Positions 1 through 9,336 of a DNA stretch of 64,000 bases are shown here, in pieces; the stretch's first letter is position 1; the number at the start of each line of letters is the position of its first letter. Origin of the DNA: CBDBJL01 sp965206365. Lineage in GTDB: Bacteria; Pseudomonadota; Alphaproteobacteria; JABAAW01; JAHZMA01. Where the stretch lies: contig CBDBJL010000009.1 in NCBI GenBank assembly GCA_965206365.1, forward strand, positions 124,001 through 188,000. The letters run 5' to 3'. Below the pieces are notes generated by a model. That model searched no databases, was not told the DNA's origin, and saw only the letters and a list, made by a program, of their open reading frames with translations. The position numbers were made by a program, and so were the translations under genes.

Positions 1-1148
1 CTGGCTCTCAAGGTGAATATAGCGGTTTGATGGCAGTGCGGGGCTATCTGCAAAAAATAGGGCAAGGGCATAGAAATATCTGCCTGATACCAATTTCGGC
101 ACATGGAACCAATGCTGCAAGTGCGGTACTTGCAGGCATGACAGTGGTCGCGGTAGCGTGCGAAGATAATGGTGATATTTCGATTGCAGATCTGCAGGAA
201 AAAGTTTTGCAACATAGTGATAATTTGGCAGTATTTATGGTAACTTATCCTTCAACTCATGGCGTTTTTGAAAGCAGTATTAAAGATTTATGTCAAATTA
301 TTCATGATCATGGGGCTCAAGTTTACATGGATGGGGCGAATATGAATGCTCAGCTTGGGCTTTCGCGTCCGGGCGATATCGGTGCCGATGTTGCTCACTT
401 AAACTTGCATAAAACTTTTTGCATTCCCCATGGTGGTGGCGGGCCTGGTATTGGCCCTGTTTGTGTGAAATCACATTTAAGCGCATTTTTGCCCGGGCAT
501 GCTTTTTTAAATCGCAAAGATGGGGCGGTAACGGCAGCACCTTATGGTTCAGCAGGTATTTTGGCAATTAGTTACATGTTTATCAGATTAATGGGTGGCA
601 ATGGGCTGAAATATTCCGCACAAATTGCAATCCTTACAGCAAATTATATTGCTTTGCGATTGCGTGCAAGTTATCCAACTTTATATCGTGGTGAAACTGG
701 TTTGGTTGCGCATGAAGCGATTTTGGATTTAAGGCATTTTCAAGCCAGTAGTGGGGTTATGGTAGAAGATATTGCGAAACGCTTGATTGATTATGGATTT
801 CATGCTCCAACGATGTCGTTTCCTGTTGCGAATACTTTTATGGTGGAGCCGACTGAGAGTGAATCTCTACGCGAGGTAGAACGTTTTATTGAAGCGATGT
901 TGACTATCCGTCAAGAAATTGCCGATATTGAAAATGGAAAATATGATCAAGAAAACAACCTTTTAAAACATGCACCTTTTACCGCAAATGAGTTGGTAGG
1001 TGAATGGAAATATCCATTTTCACGGCAAGAAGCTGTGTTTCCATTGCCATATTTATGTCAGGATAAATATTGGGTTCCGGTGAAACGGATTGATAATGTG
1101 TATGGGGATCGGAATTTAATGTGCACCTGTCCACCGCTTGAATTGTAG
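1..1148 (+). CDS. gcvP: Glycine dehydrogenase (decarboxylating), P-protein, C-terminal part
   Basis: This is the C-terminal part of the PLP-dependent P-protein of the glycine cleavage system, which decarboxylates glycine and hands the aminomethyl group to lipoyl-H-protein. The frame is open from base 3, so the 5' end lies outside the window; the TTG at 27 is an internal Leu, not a start. The fragment shows SAHGTN, MVTYPSTHGVFE and HLNLHKTFCIPHGGGGPG, where the Lys (codon 411-413) is the PLP Schiff-base residue. MVTYPSTHGV and CIPHGGGGPG fit the single-chain GcvP type better than the two-subunit GcvPB type. About 244 residues follow the Lys, as in E. coli GcvP. Downstream folD, the dehydrogenase at 4809 and etfBA also handle one-carbon units, and lipB at 46356 serves the lipoyl cofactor of the H-protein. 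gcvT and gcvH are not in the window. Confidence 0.96.
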   Translation, partial: GSQGEYSGLMAVRGYLQKIGQGHRNICLIPISAHGTNAASAVLAGMTVVAVACEDNGDISIADLQEKVLQHSDNLAVFMVTYPSTHGVFESSIKDLCQIIHDHGAQVYMDGANMNAQLGLSRPGDIGADVAHLNLHKTFCIPHGGGGPGIGPVCVKSHLSAFLPGHAFLNRKDGAVTAAPYGSAGILAISYMFIRLMGGNGLKYSAQIAILTANYIALRLRASYPTLYRGETGLVAHEAILDLRHFQASSGVMVEDIAKRLIDYGFHAPTMSFPVANTFMVEPTESESLREVERFIEAMLTIRQEIADIENGKYDQENNLLKHAPFTANELVGEWKYPFSRQEAVFPLPYLCQDKYWVPVKRIDNVYGDRNLMCTCPPLEL

Positions 1149-1165
1149 ATTTAGGGTGGTTTTAG

Positions 1166-1186
1166 AGAAATATCACCAATATTTCT
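1166..1186. terminator. Small hairpin after gcvP
   Basis: A perfect 8-bp stem (AGAAATAT / ATATTTCT) with loop CACCA starts 18 bases after the gcvP stop. It is AT-rich and has no clear T-run after it, so it is at best a weak terminator or an RNA 3'-end stabiliser. The rest of the gap up to rodZ (1187-1337) contains only a CACCCAA...TTGGGTG inverted repeat. Confidence 0.25.
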
Positions 1187-1337
1187 AAGTTTGCGTTTAT
1201 TTCTTGAAAAGATTTTTCCTTGCTGTTAGTATGCACCCAAGCTTCTCGTGAAGGGGCTGTTTTGGGTTGGGTGTGCGGGTCTCTGTTATGGGGGCTGATA
1301 AGGTTTTCTGTGGTAAAATTTTTAAGGTTAATCATTT

Positions 1338-2489
1338 ATGGATGATAATGCACAAGATAGTGATGGTGATGAGCGAGTTCTTACTTTTGAAGAACAACGC
1401 TATTTGGTTTTAAAAGCCATTGGCGATAAGCTTTCCAAGAAACGCAAAGATAATTCGGGGGTTGTGCAAACGATTTCTAAGGATTTAAGGATTCGTGCTT
1501 CGTTACTCCATGCGATAGAAGAAGGCAATATTGCTGAATTTCCCGGGGATAGCTATTATTATGGTTTTGCCCGTAATTATGCTACGGCTTTATCGGTAGA
1601 TATTTCTGAGGAAATCAAACAATATCGTGTTTTATGTGAATGCGAGAATAACCCAAAAACGATTGATAGTGCCCTTATCAACGCGGCTTCATCGGTGATT
1701 GTTAATGATAAAACGAAAATTGCGGCGGCGACCATTGTCTCCACTGGTAATGTTGTTAGCCCGTTGCATTCAGATGCTGATAATGTGGTCTCCAAACAGA
1801 ATAAGATCGATATGCGTAGTGTTTTTTCGTTGGATTCTTCGAACAAATCATATGGTGCGATTATCCTTGTCGGAGCTGGTTTTTGTGTAGCTTTTGTCTA
1901 TTCGCTTTGGATTATATTTTTAGGTGTGCACCAAGATGATGTTAATTCGAATGGTGAAACGGTTGATGAATACGCACAGCAACAATTTGCGGATACGGAT
2001 GTTGCCACAGAAGCAGGGGAAACAAATGGGGATAAAAAAGTATCGGTGTTTCGTCTTCCCGATAGTGCTGTGCAAACCCCAGAAAAAGAAGTTTCTAACA
2101 GCACTGTACGCGATAAAAAAGGGCGTGAATATGGTAATCCGGTAAATGCACGCGTATGGGTGAAAGCAATCACAAGTAGTTGGATTTCAGTGGTTGATGT
2201 CAGCAAACTTGATGTTGAGGCCGGAAAAACTGGAGAAATTTTCTCTCGTCAGCTTAAGGCTAATGATGTTTATTATGCACCCCAAGGGGATCAAATTTTC
2301 TTAAAGTCTGGGAATGCCGGTGGTATTCGTCTTGTTGTTGATGGGAAATTATTAGAACCTGTGGGGCGTAACGGGCAAGTTCGCTATGTAAGCTTAAATG
2401 CCCAATCTCTTTTAGGAGGAAGTGGTGTTACCGATGGGGTCAAATTATTTGAACTTTTGCAGGCGGTAAAACGTGCGCAAGAACGTTAA
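1338..2489 (+). CDS. rodZ: RodZ-like helix-turn-helix membrane protein (DUF4115)
   Basis: A protein of 383 aa with the RodZ architecture. A cytoplasmic HTH_25-type helix-turn-helix lies at about residues 25-95, with the typical stretch SLLHAIEEGNIAEFPG followed by YYYGFARNYA. A low-complexity linker comes next, one transmembrane helix at about 173-196 (GAIILVGAGFCVAFVYSLW), an acidic linker, and a C-terminal beta domain of the DUF4115 type at about 265-345 (RVWVKAITSSWISVVD). RodZ links MreB to the cell-wall elongation machinery in rod-shaped cells. The gene directly precedes ispG, a neighbourhood also found in gammaproteobacteria. No mre/rod genes are in the window, so the shape role is by family. 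Confidence 0.85.
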   Translation: MDDNAQDSDGDERVLTFEEQRYLVLKAIGDKLSKKRKDNSGVVQTISKDLRIRASLLHAIEEGNIAEFPGDSYYYGFARNYATALSVDISEEIKQYRVLCECENNPKTIDSALINAASSVIVNDKTKIAAATIVSTGNVVSPLHSDADNVVSKQNKIDMRSVFSLDSSNKSYGAIILVGAGFCVAFVYSLWIIFLGVHQDDVNSNGETVDEYAQQQFADTDVATEAGETNGDKKVSVFRLPDSAVQTPEKEVSNSTVRDKKGREYGNPVNARVWVKAITSSWISVVDVSKLDVEAGKTGEIFSRQLKANDVYYAPQGDQIFLKSGNAGGIRLVVDGKLLEPVGRNGQVRYVSLNAQSLLGGSGVTDGVKLFELLQAVKRAQER

Positions 2490-2548
2490 GAGAGCCGTAT
2501 GTTTTTTCCAAAATTAGAGCAACATATTTTCAATAGTGTGATTTAAAG

Positions 2549-3652
2549 GTGATTATCCGATCCTATCGTCGGATTTCTAGGCGCGTTGCAAAAAAAATTT
2601 ATGTTGGCAATGTCCCTATAGGCGGAGATGCACCGATTGCGGTACAATCTATGACCAATAGTCTAACTCATGATTCCAAGGCTACCCTTGCACAAATTAA
2701 ACAAATTGCAGATGCTGGTGCTGATTTGGTTAGGGTGTCTTGTCCGGATAAGGAATCTACTCAGGCACTGGGCGTTATTGTGAAAGCTTCACCGCTTCCT
2801 ATTATTGCCGATATTCATTTCCATTATCAACGAGCGATTGAATCTGCACAAGCAGGGGCGGCATGTTTACGGATTAATCCGGGAAATATTGGTAACGAAA
2901 CCCGAGTGCGCGAGGTGATTGCTGCTGCGCGGGATCATGATATTCCAATGCGTATTGGGGTGAATGGAGGTTCAATTGAACGAGATATTTTAGAAAAATA
3001 TGGTGAGCCTTGCCCAGAAGCTTTGGTAGAGAGTGCGTTAGGGCAAATAAGATTGCTGGAAGATAATAATTTCACTAATTTTAAAATATCGGTAAAAGCT
3101 TCTGATGTATTTTTAGCGGTTGCTGCCTATCAACAATTGGCAGATTTATGCGACTATCCCCTACATTTAGGGATCACAGAAGCCGGCAGTTTGCATAGTG
3201 GTACGGTAAAATCCGCAATTGGATTGGGCGGATTATTATGGGCAGGCATTGGGGATACGATTCGGGTATCGCTAAGTGCAGCTCCGCAAGAAGAGGTTCG
3301 GGTGGCTTATGAAATTTTAAAATCGTTGGGGCTTAGGGCACGCGGAGTTCAAATTATTTCTTGCCCCTCTTGCGCGCGTCAGCAGTTTAATGTGATTGAT
3401 ACTGTGAAACTATTAGAAGAAAAATTGGCTCATATTACCACCCCTTTATCACTTTCAGTGATTGGTTGCGTGGTGAATGGTCCAGGTGAGGCGCGGAGCA
3501 CAGATATTGGGCTGACCGGTGGGGGGAAAGATAATCATCAAATTTATCTTTCGGGGCTTGAAAATCATCGTCTAGAAGATTCTGATGTTGTCGCGCATTT
3601 GGTTCAGCTGGTAGAAGCAAAAGCCAGAGAGATTGAAGCAGAAAATCTGTAA
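2549..3652 (+). CDS. ispG: 4-hydroxy-3-methylbut-2-en-1-yl diphosphate synthase
   Basis: IspG (GcpE) is the [4Fe-4S] enzyme that reduces MEcPP to HMBPP in the MEP isoprenoid pathway. It has 367 aa, close to the E. coli length. The TIM-barrel start reads VGGDAPIAVQSMTN-like, and the C-terminal cluster domain carries Cys272 and Cys275 (SCPSCARQQFN), Cys307 and Glu314 (GCVVNGPGEA), which are the cluster ligands. The start is GTG at 2549. An in-frame TAG at 2534 rules out anything longer, and the next in-frame ATG lies within the conserved QSMTN motif. No clear Shine-Dalgarno sequence is seen, so translation may be coupled to rodZ 59 bases upstream. Confidence 0.97.
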   Translation: MIIRSYRRISRRVAKKIYVGNVPIGGDAPIAVQSMTNSLTHDSKATLAQIKQIADAGADLVRVSCPDKESTQALGVIVKASPLPIIADIHFHYQRAIESAQAGAACLRINPGNIGNETRVREVIAAARDHDIPMRIGVNGGSIERDILEKYGEPCPEALVESALGQIRLLEDNNFTNFKISVKASDVFLAVAAYQQLADLCDYPLHLGITEAGSLHSGTVKSAIGLGGLLWAGIGDTIRVSLSAAPQEEVRVAYEILKSLGLRARGVQIISCPSCARQQFNVIDTVKLLEEKLAHITTPLSLSVIGCVVNGPGEARSTDIGLTGGGKDNHQIYLSGLENHRLEDSDVVAHLVQLVEAKAREIEAENL

Positions 3653-3667
3653 TAGGTATATGTGTTC

Positions 3668-3695
3668 TTGACAAGCATCGGTGGTTTTGTAATTC
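3668..3695 (+). promoter_or_regulatory. Possible folD promoter
   Basis: TTGACA at 3668-3673 and TAATTC at 3690-3695 are separated by 16 bases, in the short gap between ispG and folD. The -35 box is perfect but the -10 box is poor, so this is a weak proposal. Confidence 0.25.
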
Positions 3696-3758
3696 TTCTT
3701 TGAAGATGTCTTGGTTTTATTAGGCAATTTTTATTTTTTTACTTTTGGAGATTTGACT

Positions 3759-4649
3759 ATGGGAGCGAGCATTATTGATGGCAAAGCATTTGCGACCGGG
3801 CTTCGGCAAAAGATTACGGCGCATGTTGCTGATAATTTAATAAAGAATGGGTTTAAGCCTGCCTTGGCTGTTATTCAGGTCGGTGAGAATCCTGCAAGCG
3901 CGGTATATGTTCGAAACAAGGTAAAACAAACGTTAGAATGCGGTATGGAATCTTTAGAATTTAAGATGCCTGAAACTCTATCACAAGCAGAATTATTGGC
4001 AAAAATAGATGAACTTAACCAAGATTTTGGTGTTGATGGAATTTTGGTGCAACTTCCTTTGCCCGATCATATTGATGAAGTTTCGGTGATCAATGCGATT
4101 GATGTCCGCAAAGATGTTGATGGCTTTCATACGCTCAATGTTGGGCGTCTCAATAATGGAGCGGGTTCTTCGATCATACCGTGCACACCTTATGGCTGTT
4201 TGTTGCTATTACAAGATAATTTGGGTGATTTATCGGGGAAGAATGCGGTGATTGTTGGGCGTTCCAATATTGTTGGGAAACCGATGGCACAATTACTTTT
4301 AGGTGCCAATGCTACGGTAACGATTGCGCATTCGCGAAGTCAAAAATTACCAGAAATTTGTCGCGAGGCGGATATTTTGGTTGCAGCTGTTGGGCGCCCG
4401 GAAATGATTCGCGGTGATTGGGTAAAACCCGGTGCGTGTGTGATTGATGTTGGTATTAATCGCATTGTTGGTGATAATGGTAAGCAAAAACTTGTGGGCG
4501 ATGTGGCTTTTCATGAAGTGAAAGAGGTTGCGGGTTTTATAAGCCCGGTTCCAGGCGGGGTGGGCCCGATGACAATTGCTGTGCTACTGCATAATACTGT
4601 GGTAACAAGTCATCGGTTACGGGAGCAAGAACCCCCTAAATTTTATTAA
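3759..4649 (+). CDS. folD: Methylene-THF dehydrogenase / methenyl-THF cyclohydrolase
   Basis: Bifunctional FolD, 296 aa, interconverts 5,10-methylene-THF, methenyl-THF and 10-formyl-THF. Tyr50 and Lys54 (YVRNK) match the catalytic pair of E. coli FolD in position. Also present are DVDGFH and the Rossmann segment VGRSNIVGKP. The start is ATG at 3759, preceded by TTTGGAG at 3744-3750; an in-frame TTG at 3711 would add an unconserved 16-residue tail. It lies just upstream of the dimethylglycine/sarcosine dehydrogenase gene, whose product forms methylene-THF, the substrate of FolD, so one pathway is likely. Confidence 0.97.
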   Translation: MGASIIDGKAFATGLRQKITAHVADNLIKNGFKPALAVIQVGENPASAVYVRNKVKQTLECGMESLEFKMPETLSQAELLAKIDELNQDFGVDGILVQLPLPDHIDEVSVINAIDVRKDVDGFHTLNVGRLNNGAGSSIIPCTPYGCLLLLQDNLGDLSGKNAVIVGRSNIVGKPMAQLLLGANATVTIAHSRSQKLPEICREADILVAAVGRPEMIRGDWVKPGACVIDVGINRIVGDNGKQKLVGDVAFHEVKEVAGFISPVPGGVGPMTIAVLLHNTVVTSHRLREQEPPKFY

Positions 4650-4808
4650 TAAAGTGAATTAATAAAATGAATTAGGAAACCATAATGAAGAATTGTCGCA
4701 AATAAATATTTTAAGTGTCGTAAAACCAGTGGCGTGTTATTATTTTTTGCGGTAATCAAAGTTTGTAATTGTTCATCATCATCTAATATTTTTTTAAGGG
4801 GCATTTCT

Positions 4809-7262
4809 ATGAAAACATATGCGCGAGCAGTTGTGATTGGTGGAGGAATTGCAGGATGTTCTGCAATTTATCATCTCACAAAATTCGGTATGAAAGATAC
4901 AGTACTATGTGAGCGTCATACTCTTACATCAGGCTCCACTTGGCATGCCGCTGGGCTTTTGCCATTATTTAATATGAGTTATGCTACAGGGCAGTTGCAT
5001 AAATATTCAGTCGATTTATACAAAAGCCTTGAAGCAGAAACCGGACAAAATGTTGGGTTCCATGTGGTTGGTAATTTGCGTTTGGCTTCTGACCAAGCCC
5101 GTATGGACGAGTATAAATGTTATGCCGGTGCGGCGCGCTCGATTGATGTTAATTATGAAATGTTGTCAGCTTCTGAAATTAAGGCTTTATGGCCATTGGC
5201 AGATACCAGCGATATTGTTGGTGGTTTATTTCACCCAGATGATGGACATATTGCCCCGGCAGATTTATGTATGGCATTGATTAAGGGTGCCCGTAATTAT
5301 GGGGGCGAAATTTATGAACGCACATGCGTTATTGGTATTGAAAAAGCCGGATCTGCCTCGGATGAATGGATTGTAAAAACTGACAAAGGCGACATTCAGT
5401 GTGAATATGTGGTTACGGCTTTGGGGAGTTATACCAATGAGCTGCTGGTTCATGTTGGCATTCATGTGCCGATGATCCCTGTAGAGCACCAATATATTGT
5501 CACGGATATTGTGCCAGAATTACAAGCGAGATTGGATGCGGGTTTGCCTGAGATGCCGATTCTACGCGATAGTAAAGAATCATATTATTTGCGTGAAGAA
5601 CAACGTAATCGTTATTTGTTGGGCCCTTACGAAAAAGGTGCAAAAGCTTGTTATGTTAACGGGGTTGTTGGCAATGCCGAGCGTGAATTATTTCAAGGTG
5701 ATTTGGATCGATTGATCCCCCATGTAGAAGCCTGTATTTCCCGGGTGCCAACTTTTGAAACTGTGGGTATTAAGGAAATTATTAATGGTGCCATTCAATA
5801 TACGCCTGATGGCAATCCGTTGGTGGGTCCGGTAAGTGGTTTGAAGAATTTTTATGTCTCTGAAGGTTTTAGTTTTGGGGTAACGGCTGGAGCTGGGGCT
5901 GGTAAGGTGATTGCTGAGCAAATTATTCATAGTGAAACTGAGATTGATAGCTTTGCAATTGACCCACGTAGATTTAGTCAATATGCGAATAAAAGTTACA
6001 CGATTAAGAAAAATATCGAGGCCTATGAGCATGTGTTTGAAATTCATTACCCAATGGAAGAACGCTCAGCATGCCGTCCGGCACGAACCACACCTTGCTA
6101 TGATCGTTTGGCCGCGCGCGGTGCTGTGTTTGGGCAAAGAATGGGTTGGGAACGCGCTAATTGGTTTGCAGATCAGCCGGGGGTAAAGGATGAATGGGTT
6201 TTTCGGCAAGAAAGTGCAAATTGGTGGCCGGCATTAAAGCGTGAGGCTGAAGCAACGCGTGATGCTTGTGGTTTTATTGAAATGACGAATTTTGTGAAAT
6301 ATGAAGTAACAGGATCAGGAGCACAAAAATTACTGGATTATTTAATATCGAATAAATTGCCACAAAAAATTGGCACAGTAAAATTAACTTATGGGCTTTA
6401 TCCATCCGGAGGTACTCATAGCGAATTTACAATTACGAAATTAGGCGAGAATCACTATTATTTGGTTTCTTCCTCTTTGGGTGAAAATTTCGATATTGAT
6501 TTTCTGCGTCGCCATATGCCTAATGATGGTTCAGTAACGCTTACCAATGTTACCACGCAGCGAGGGGTAGCCGTTCTTGCGGGTCCGAATGCGCGGAAGA
6601 TTTTGGCACAAGTAACTGATACAGATTTAAGCAATCAGACATTTCCATGGTTGAAAGGCAAAAGAATTTCAGTTGGGTATGCGCCCGATGTTTACGCGCT
6701 ACGGGTGAATTATGTCGGTGAGCTGGGTTGGGAATTGCACCACCCCATTGAGTATCAGAATCATATTTTTGATTTGCTCGAAGATGCCGGGAAAGATTAT
6801 GGGCTAACTCATGTTGGAATGCGCGCTATGGATTCTATGCGTATTGAAAAATCTTACCGCGCATGGGGACCTGATCTAAATCGGGATTATTCGCCAGTAG
6901 AAGGCGGGCTTGGGCGTATGGTTGATATGAAGAAAGATTTTCTTGGCAAAGCTGGGTTAGAAAAACGTGCCGTGGCAGGTTTTAAGCATCAATTTGCGAT
7001 GGTGGAAATTGAAGATCCGCAAGGGGCACATTGTTTTGGGAATGAGGCGATCTATAAAGATGGTAAATATATTGGACGCGTTAGCTCAGGTGGGTATGGT
7101 CATCGGTTAGGGCGTTCCTTTGCTATGGCGTTCATTCACCCAGAACATGTTGCTGAGGGTACGGATTTGGATGTGGTTATTTTAGAAGAAACTCGTCGGG
7201 GCAAAGTGATTGCAGAATCTCCTTATGATCCTGATAATGCAAAATTAAAATCTGATGAATAG
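4809..7262 (+). CDS. FAD- and folate-dependent dimethylglycine/sarcosine dehydrogenase family protein
   Basis: An 817-aa flavoprotein. The N-terminal DAO domain has a dinucleotide motif at 10-16 (GGGIAGC) and STWHAAGL, in which His46 aligns with the histidine that binds FAD covalently in dimethylglycine dehydrogenase. It is followed by an FAO_M middle domain (about 375-430) and GCV_T plus GCV_T_C folate-binding domains (about 435-800, with NYVGELGWELH). The family demethylates N-methylglycines, passing formaldehyde equivalents to THF and electrons to ETF. The next two genes encode ETF and the previous one FolD, which supports that chemistry. The substrate (dimethylglycine, sarcosine or another) cannot be decided from sequence. 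The start is ATG 4809 with AAGGGG upstream; a longer in-frame start at 4734 is unlikely. Confidence 0.9.
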   Translation: MKTYARAVVIGGGIAGCSAIYHLTKFGMKDTVLCERHTLTSGSTWHAAGLLPLFNMSYATGQLHKYSVDLYKSLEAETGQNVGFHVVGNLRLASDQARMDEYKCYAGAARSIDVNYEMLSASEIKALWPLADTSDIVGGLFHPDDGHIAPADLCMALIKGARNYGGEIYERTCVIGIEKAGSASDEWIVKTDKGDIQCEYVVTALGSYTNELLVHVGIHVPMIPVEHQYIVTDIVPELQARLDAGLPEMPILRDSKESYYLREEQRNRYLLGPYEKGAKACYVNGVVGNAERELFQGDLDRLIPHVEACISRVPTFETVGIKEIINGAIQYTPDGNPLVGPVSGLKNFYVSEGFSFGVTAGAGAGKVIAEQIIHSETEIDSFAIDPRRFSQYANKSYTIKKNIEAYEHVFEIHYPMEERSACRPARTTPCYDRLAARGAVFGQRMGWERANWFADQPGVKDEWVFRQESANWWPALKREAEATRDACGFIEMTNFVKYEVTGSGAQKLLDYLISNKLPQKIGTVKLTYGLYPSGGTHSEFTITKLGENHYYLVSSSLGENFDIDFLRRHMPNDGSVTLTNVTTQRGVAVLAGPNARKILAQVTDTDLSNQTFPWLKGKRISVGYAPDVYALRVNYVGELGWELHHPIEYQNHIFDLLEDAGKDYGLTHVGMRAMDSMRIEKSYRAWGPDLNRDYSPVEGGLGRMVDMKKDFLGKAGLEKRAVAGFKHQFAMVEIEDPQGAHCFGNEAIYKDGKYIGRVSSGGYGHRLGRSFAMAFIHPEHVAEGTDLDVVILEETRRGKVIAESPYDPDNAKLKSDE

Positions 7263-7349
7263 TTAGATTTTACTCGACTTGTTTTCTTAAGAGGTATACA
7301 TAAAAATTGTAAAAGGTAAGATCAGATTTTTTTGTAAAAGGAGTCACTG

Positions 7350-8102
7350 ATGAAAGTTATTGTCCCGGTCAAACGTGTTATTGATGCTTATGTTACTGTA
7401 CGCGTTAAAGCAGATCAGACGGATGTCGTTACTGAGAATGTAAAAATGTCGATGAACCCCTTTTGCGAAATTGCCGTTGAACAGGCAGTTCGCTTAAAAG
7501 AGGCAGGCACCGCAACAGAAATTATTGTTGTAACTATTGGCAAGCCAGTGGCGCAAGATGTGTTGCGCACGGCTTTGGCAATGGGGGCTGATCGCGCTTT
7601 GCATATCCAATGTGATACGCCTCTTGAACCGCTAGCTGTGGCTAAATTATTTAAGGCGGTTATTGATAAAGAAGCAGGTGATTTGGTTATTATGGGAAAA
7701 CAAGCCATAGATGGTGATAACAATCAAACCGCGCAAATGTTAGGTGCACTTTTGGGTTGGTCACAAGGTAGCTTTATTTCACAAATGGATGTTGCCGATG
7801 GTTTTGTAGCGGTCACGCGTGAAGTGGATGGTGGTTTGCAGAAATTAAAATTAAAATTACCTACTGTTGTTAGTGTAGATTTGCGGTTAAATGAACCTCG
7901 TTATGCGAGTTTGCCCAATATTATGAAGGCGAAGAAAAAACCTTTGGATGCGTCTTCACCAGCGGATTGGGGTGTGGATGTAACATCACGACTTAAAATT
8001 ACTCAGGTTGTTGAACCTGCGATGCGCAAAAGTGGGGTGATTGTAGCAAATGTTGCAGAACTTGTAGAAAAACTTAAAAATGAAGCAAAGGTGATCTCAT
8101 GA
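7350..8102 (+). CDS. etfB: Electron transfer flavoprotein beta subunit
   Basis: A 250-aa ETF beta subunit. The N-terminus MKVIVPVKRVID and the internal VIMGKQAIDGDNNQTAQM segment (AMP/adenine-binding region) are typical of the family. ETF carries electrons from flavin dehydrogenases to ETF:quinone oxidoreductase. A good ribosome site (AAAAGGAG) precedes the ATG. The stop overlaps the etfA start by four bases (ATGA), so the two subunits are translationally coupled. The position directly after the dimethylglycine-dehydrogenase-like gene points to that enzyme as one electron donor. ETF:ubiquinone oxidoreductase is not in the window. Confidence 0.97.
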   Translation: MKVIVPVKRVIDAYVTVRVKADQTDVVTENVKMSMNPFCEIAVEQAVRLKEAGTATEIIVVTIGKPVAQDVLRTALAMGADRALHIQCDTPLEPLAVAKLFKAVIDKEAGDLVIMGKQAIDGDNNQTAQMLGALLGWSQGSFISQMDVADGFVAVTREVDGGLQKLKLKLPTVVSVDLRLNEPRYASLPNIMKAKKKPLDASSPADWGVDVTSRLKITQVVEPAMRKSGVIVANVAELVEKLKNEAKVIS

Positions 8103-9028
8103 CTATTCTTGTTATTGCGGAACATAACAATACGGAACTTCATGCTAATAGCTTAAGCGCTTATGCGGCGGCGCAAGAAATTGGTGGTGAAATTGATATT
8201 TTCATATTTGGTGAAAATTGTGCAGCTGTCGCACAAGAAGCTAAGTCTTTTCCCGGATGCGCAAAAATATTGTTGGGTGAGGGGGGTAGTTTTGCCAATG
8301 AAATTGTTGAAAATATTGCGCCGTTTATTGCGGATATTTCCGGTAATTACACCCATGTGATTGCCGCGGCAAGTACTTTTGGTAAAGGAATTATGCCAGC
8401 AGCATCTGCTTTGGCAGATCGGCAACAAATATCAGAGATTGTTGCGATTAATTCTGCAAATGAATTTGTGCGCCCGATTTATGCTGGCAATGCGCTGGCT
8501 ACAGTGCAAAGCGATGAGGATTGTATTTTTCTTACAATCCGCTCCACTTCTTTTGAATTGGCTAGCAAAAGCGGAGGCAATGGAAATATCGAAAATGTTA
8601 CCCCACCGGCGGATAGCGGTTTGTCAGAGTTTGTTGAAAATGTGGTTGCGAAAAGTGAACGTCCGGAACTTACCACGGCTGAGATCGTAATTTCGGGTGG
8701 GCGCGGTATGAAATCGGGTGATAATTTTTCTATGTTAGAAAAAATTGCTGATAAGCTTGGTGCAGCGGTAGGCGCATCGCGCGCAGCAGTTGATGCCGGA
8801 TTTGTATCGAATAATTATCAAGTTGGGCAAACTGGAAAGGTGGTTGCACCTAATCTTTATATTGCGGTTGGTATTTCTGGAGCGATTCAGCATTTGGCTG
8901 GAATGAAAGATTCTAAAATAATTGTTGCAATTAATAATGATGCTGATGCTCCGATTTTTCAAGTTGCAGATTATGGATTGGTTGCGGATTTATTTGAGGC
9001 GATCCCCGAATTTGAAAAGGCTCTTTAA
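8099..9028 (+). CDS. etfA: Electron transfer flavoprotein alpha subunit
   Basis: A 309-aa ETF alpha subunit, partner of EtfB. The FAD-binding C-terminal half is clear: SGGRGMKSGDNF, GASRAAVDAGFV, QVGQTGKVVAPNLYIAVGISGAIQHLAGM and the end VADLFEAIPEF. It overlaps etfB by four bases. A hairpin with a T-run at 9292-9331 may end the transcript. Confidence 0.97.
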   Translation: MTILVIAEHNNTELHANSLSAYAAAQEIGGEIDIFIFGENCAAVAQEAKSFPGCAKILLGEGGSFANEIVENIAPFIADISGNYTHVIAAASTFGKGIMPAASALADRQQISEIVAINSANEFVRPIYAGNALATVQSDEDCIFLTIRSTSFELASKSGGNGNIENVTPPADSGLSEFVENVVAKSERPELTTAEIVISGGRGMKSGDNFSMLEKIADKLGAAVGASRAAVDAGFVSNNYQVGQTGKVVAPNLYIAVGISGAIQHLAGMKDSKIIVAINNDADAPIFQVADYGLVADLFEAIPEFEKAL

Positions 9029-9291
9029 GGGAATATTTTTGTTTAATTTTCATTGCACTTGCCATCATTTTTCTCGGTCTGCTTTTTTTGCAACTCAAAT
9101 TTTTTATTGTAATTTTTAACGTTTCAATTTTTGGTTTTTTGTTGTTCTTGAAGATGAAAATAATTTTGTCTCGGTAATATATTTGCGTACGGTTGCGAAA
9201 TTTTTGGTTTTTCGGTAACATCATTATATTTGTTTTGCTCTTTATCGAAGAGAGATGGTAACAATTGCAAAATAAGAAAGATACGCTTGAG
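9029..9291. other. Gap between etfA and the deacetylase gene
   Basis: AT-rich intergenic sequence with long T-runs. No ORF, tRNA or recognisable promoter boxes are visible before the hairpin at 9292. Confidence 0.5.
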
Positions 9292-9331
9292 CGCAAACTA
9301 CCTTTGCAGATTTTAGTTTGTTGCGTTTTTT
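9292..9331 (+). terminator. Rho-independent terminator-like hairpin ahead of 9337
   Basis: The arms are CGC-AAACTA (9292-9300) and TAGTTT-GCG (9314-9325), with a 3-base bulge GTT in the second arm, followed by seven T residues (9326-9332 region). It fits termination of the etf transcript. It ends only a few bases before the ATG at 9337, so it could instead be an attenuator, or it argues for a downstream start of the next gene. Confidence 0.5.
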
Positions 9332-9336
9332 AAATA

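Noticed and set aside
1..1148. Naming the first gene gcvPB (two-subunit type)
   Set aside because: MVTYPSTHGV and CIPHGGGGPG fit the single-chain P-protein better than the two-subunit form.
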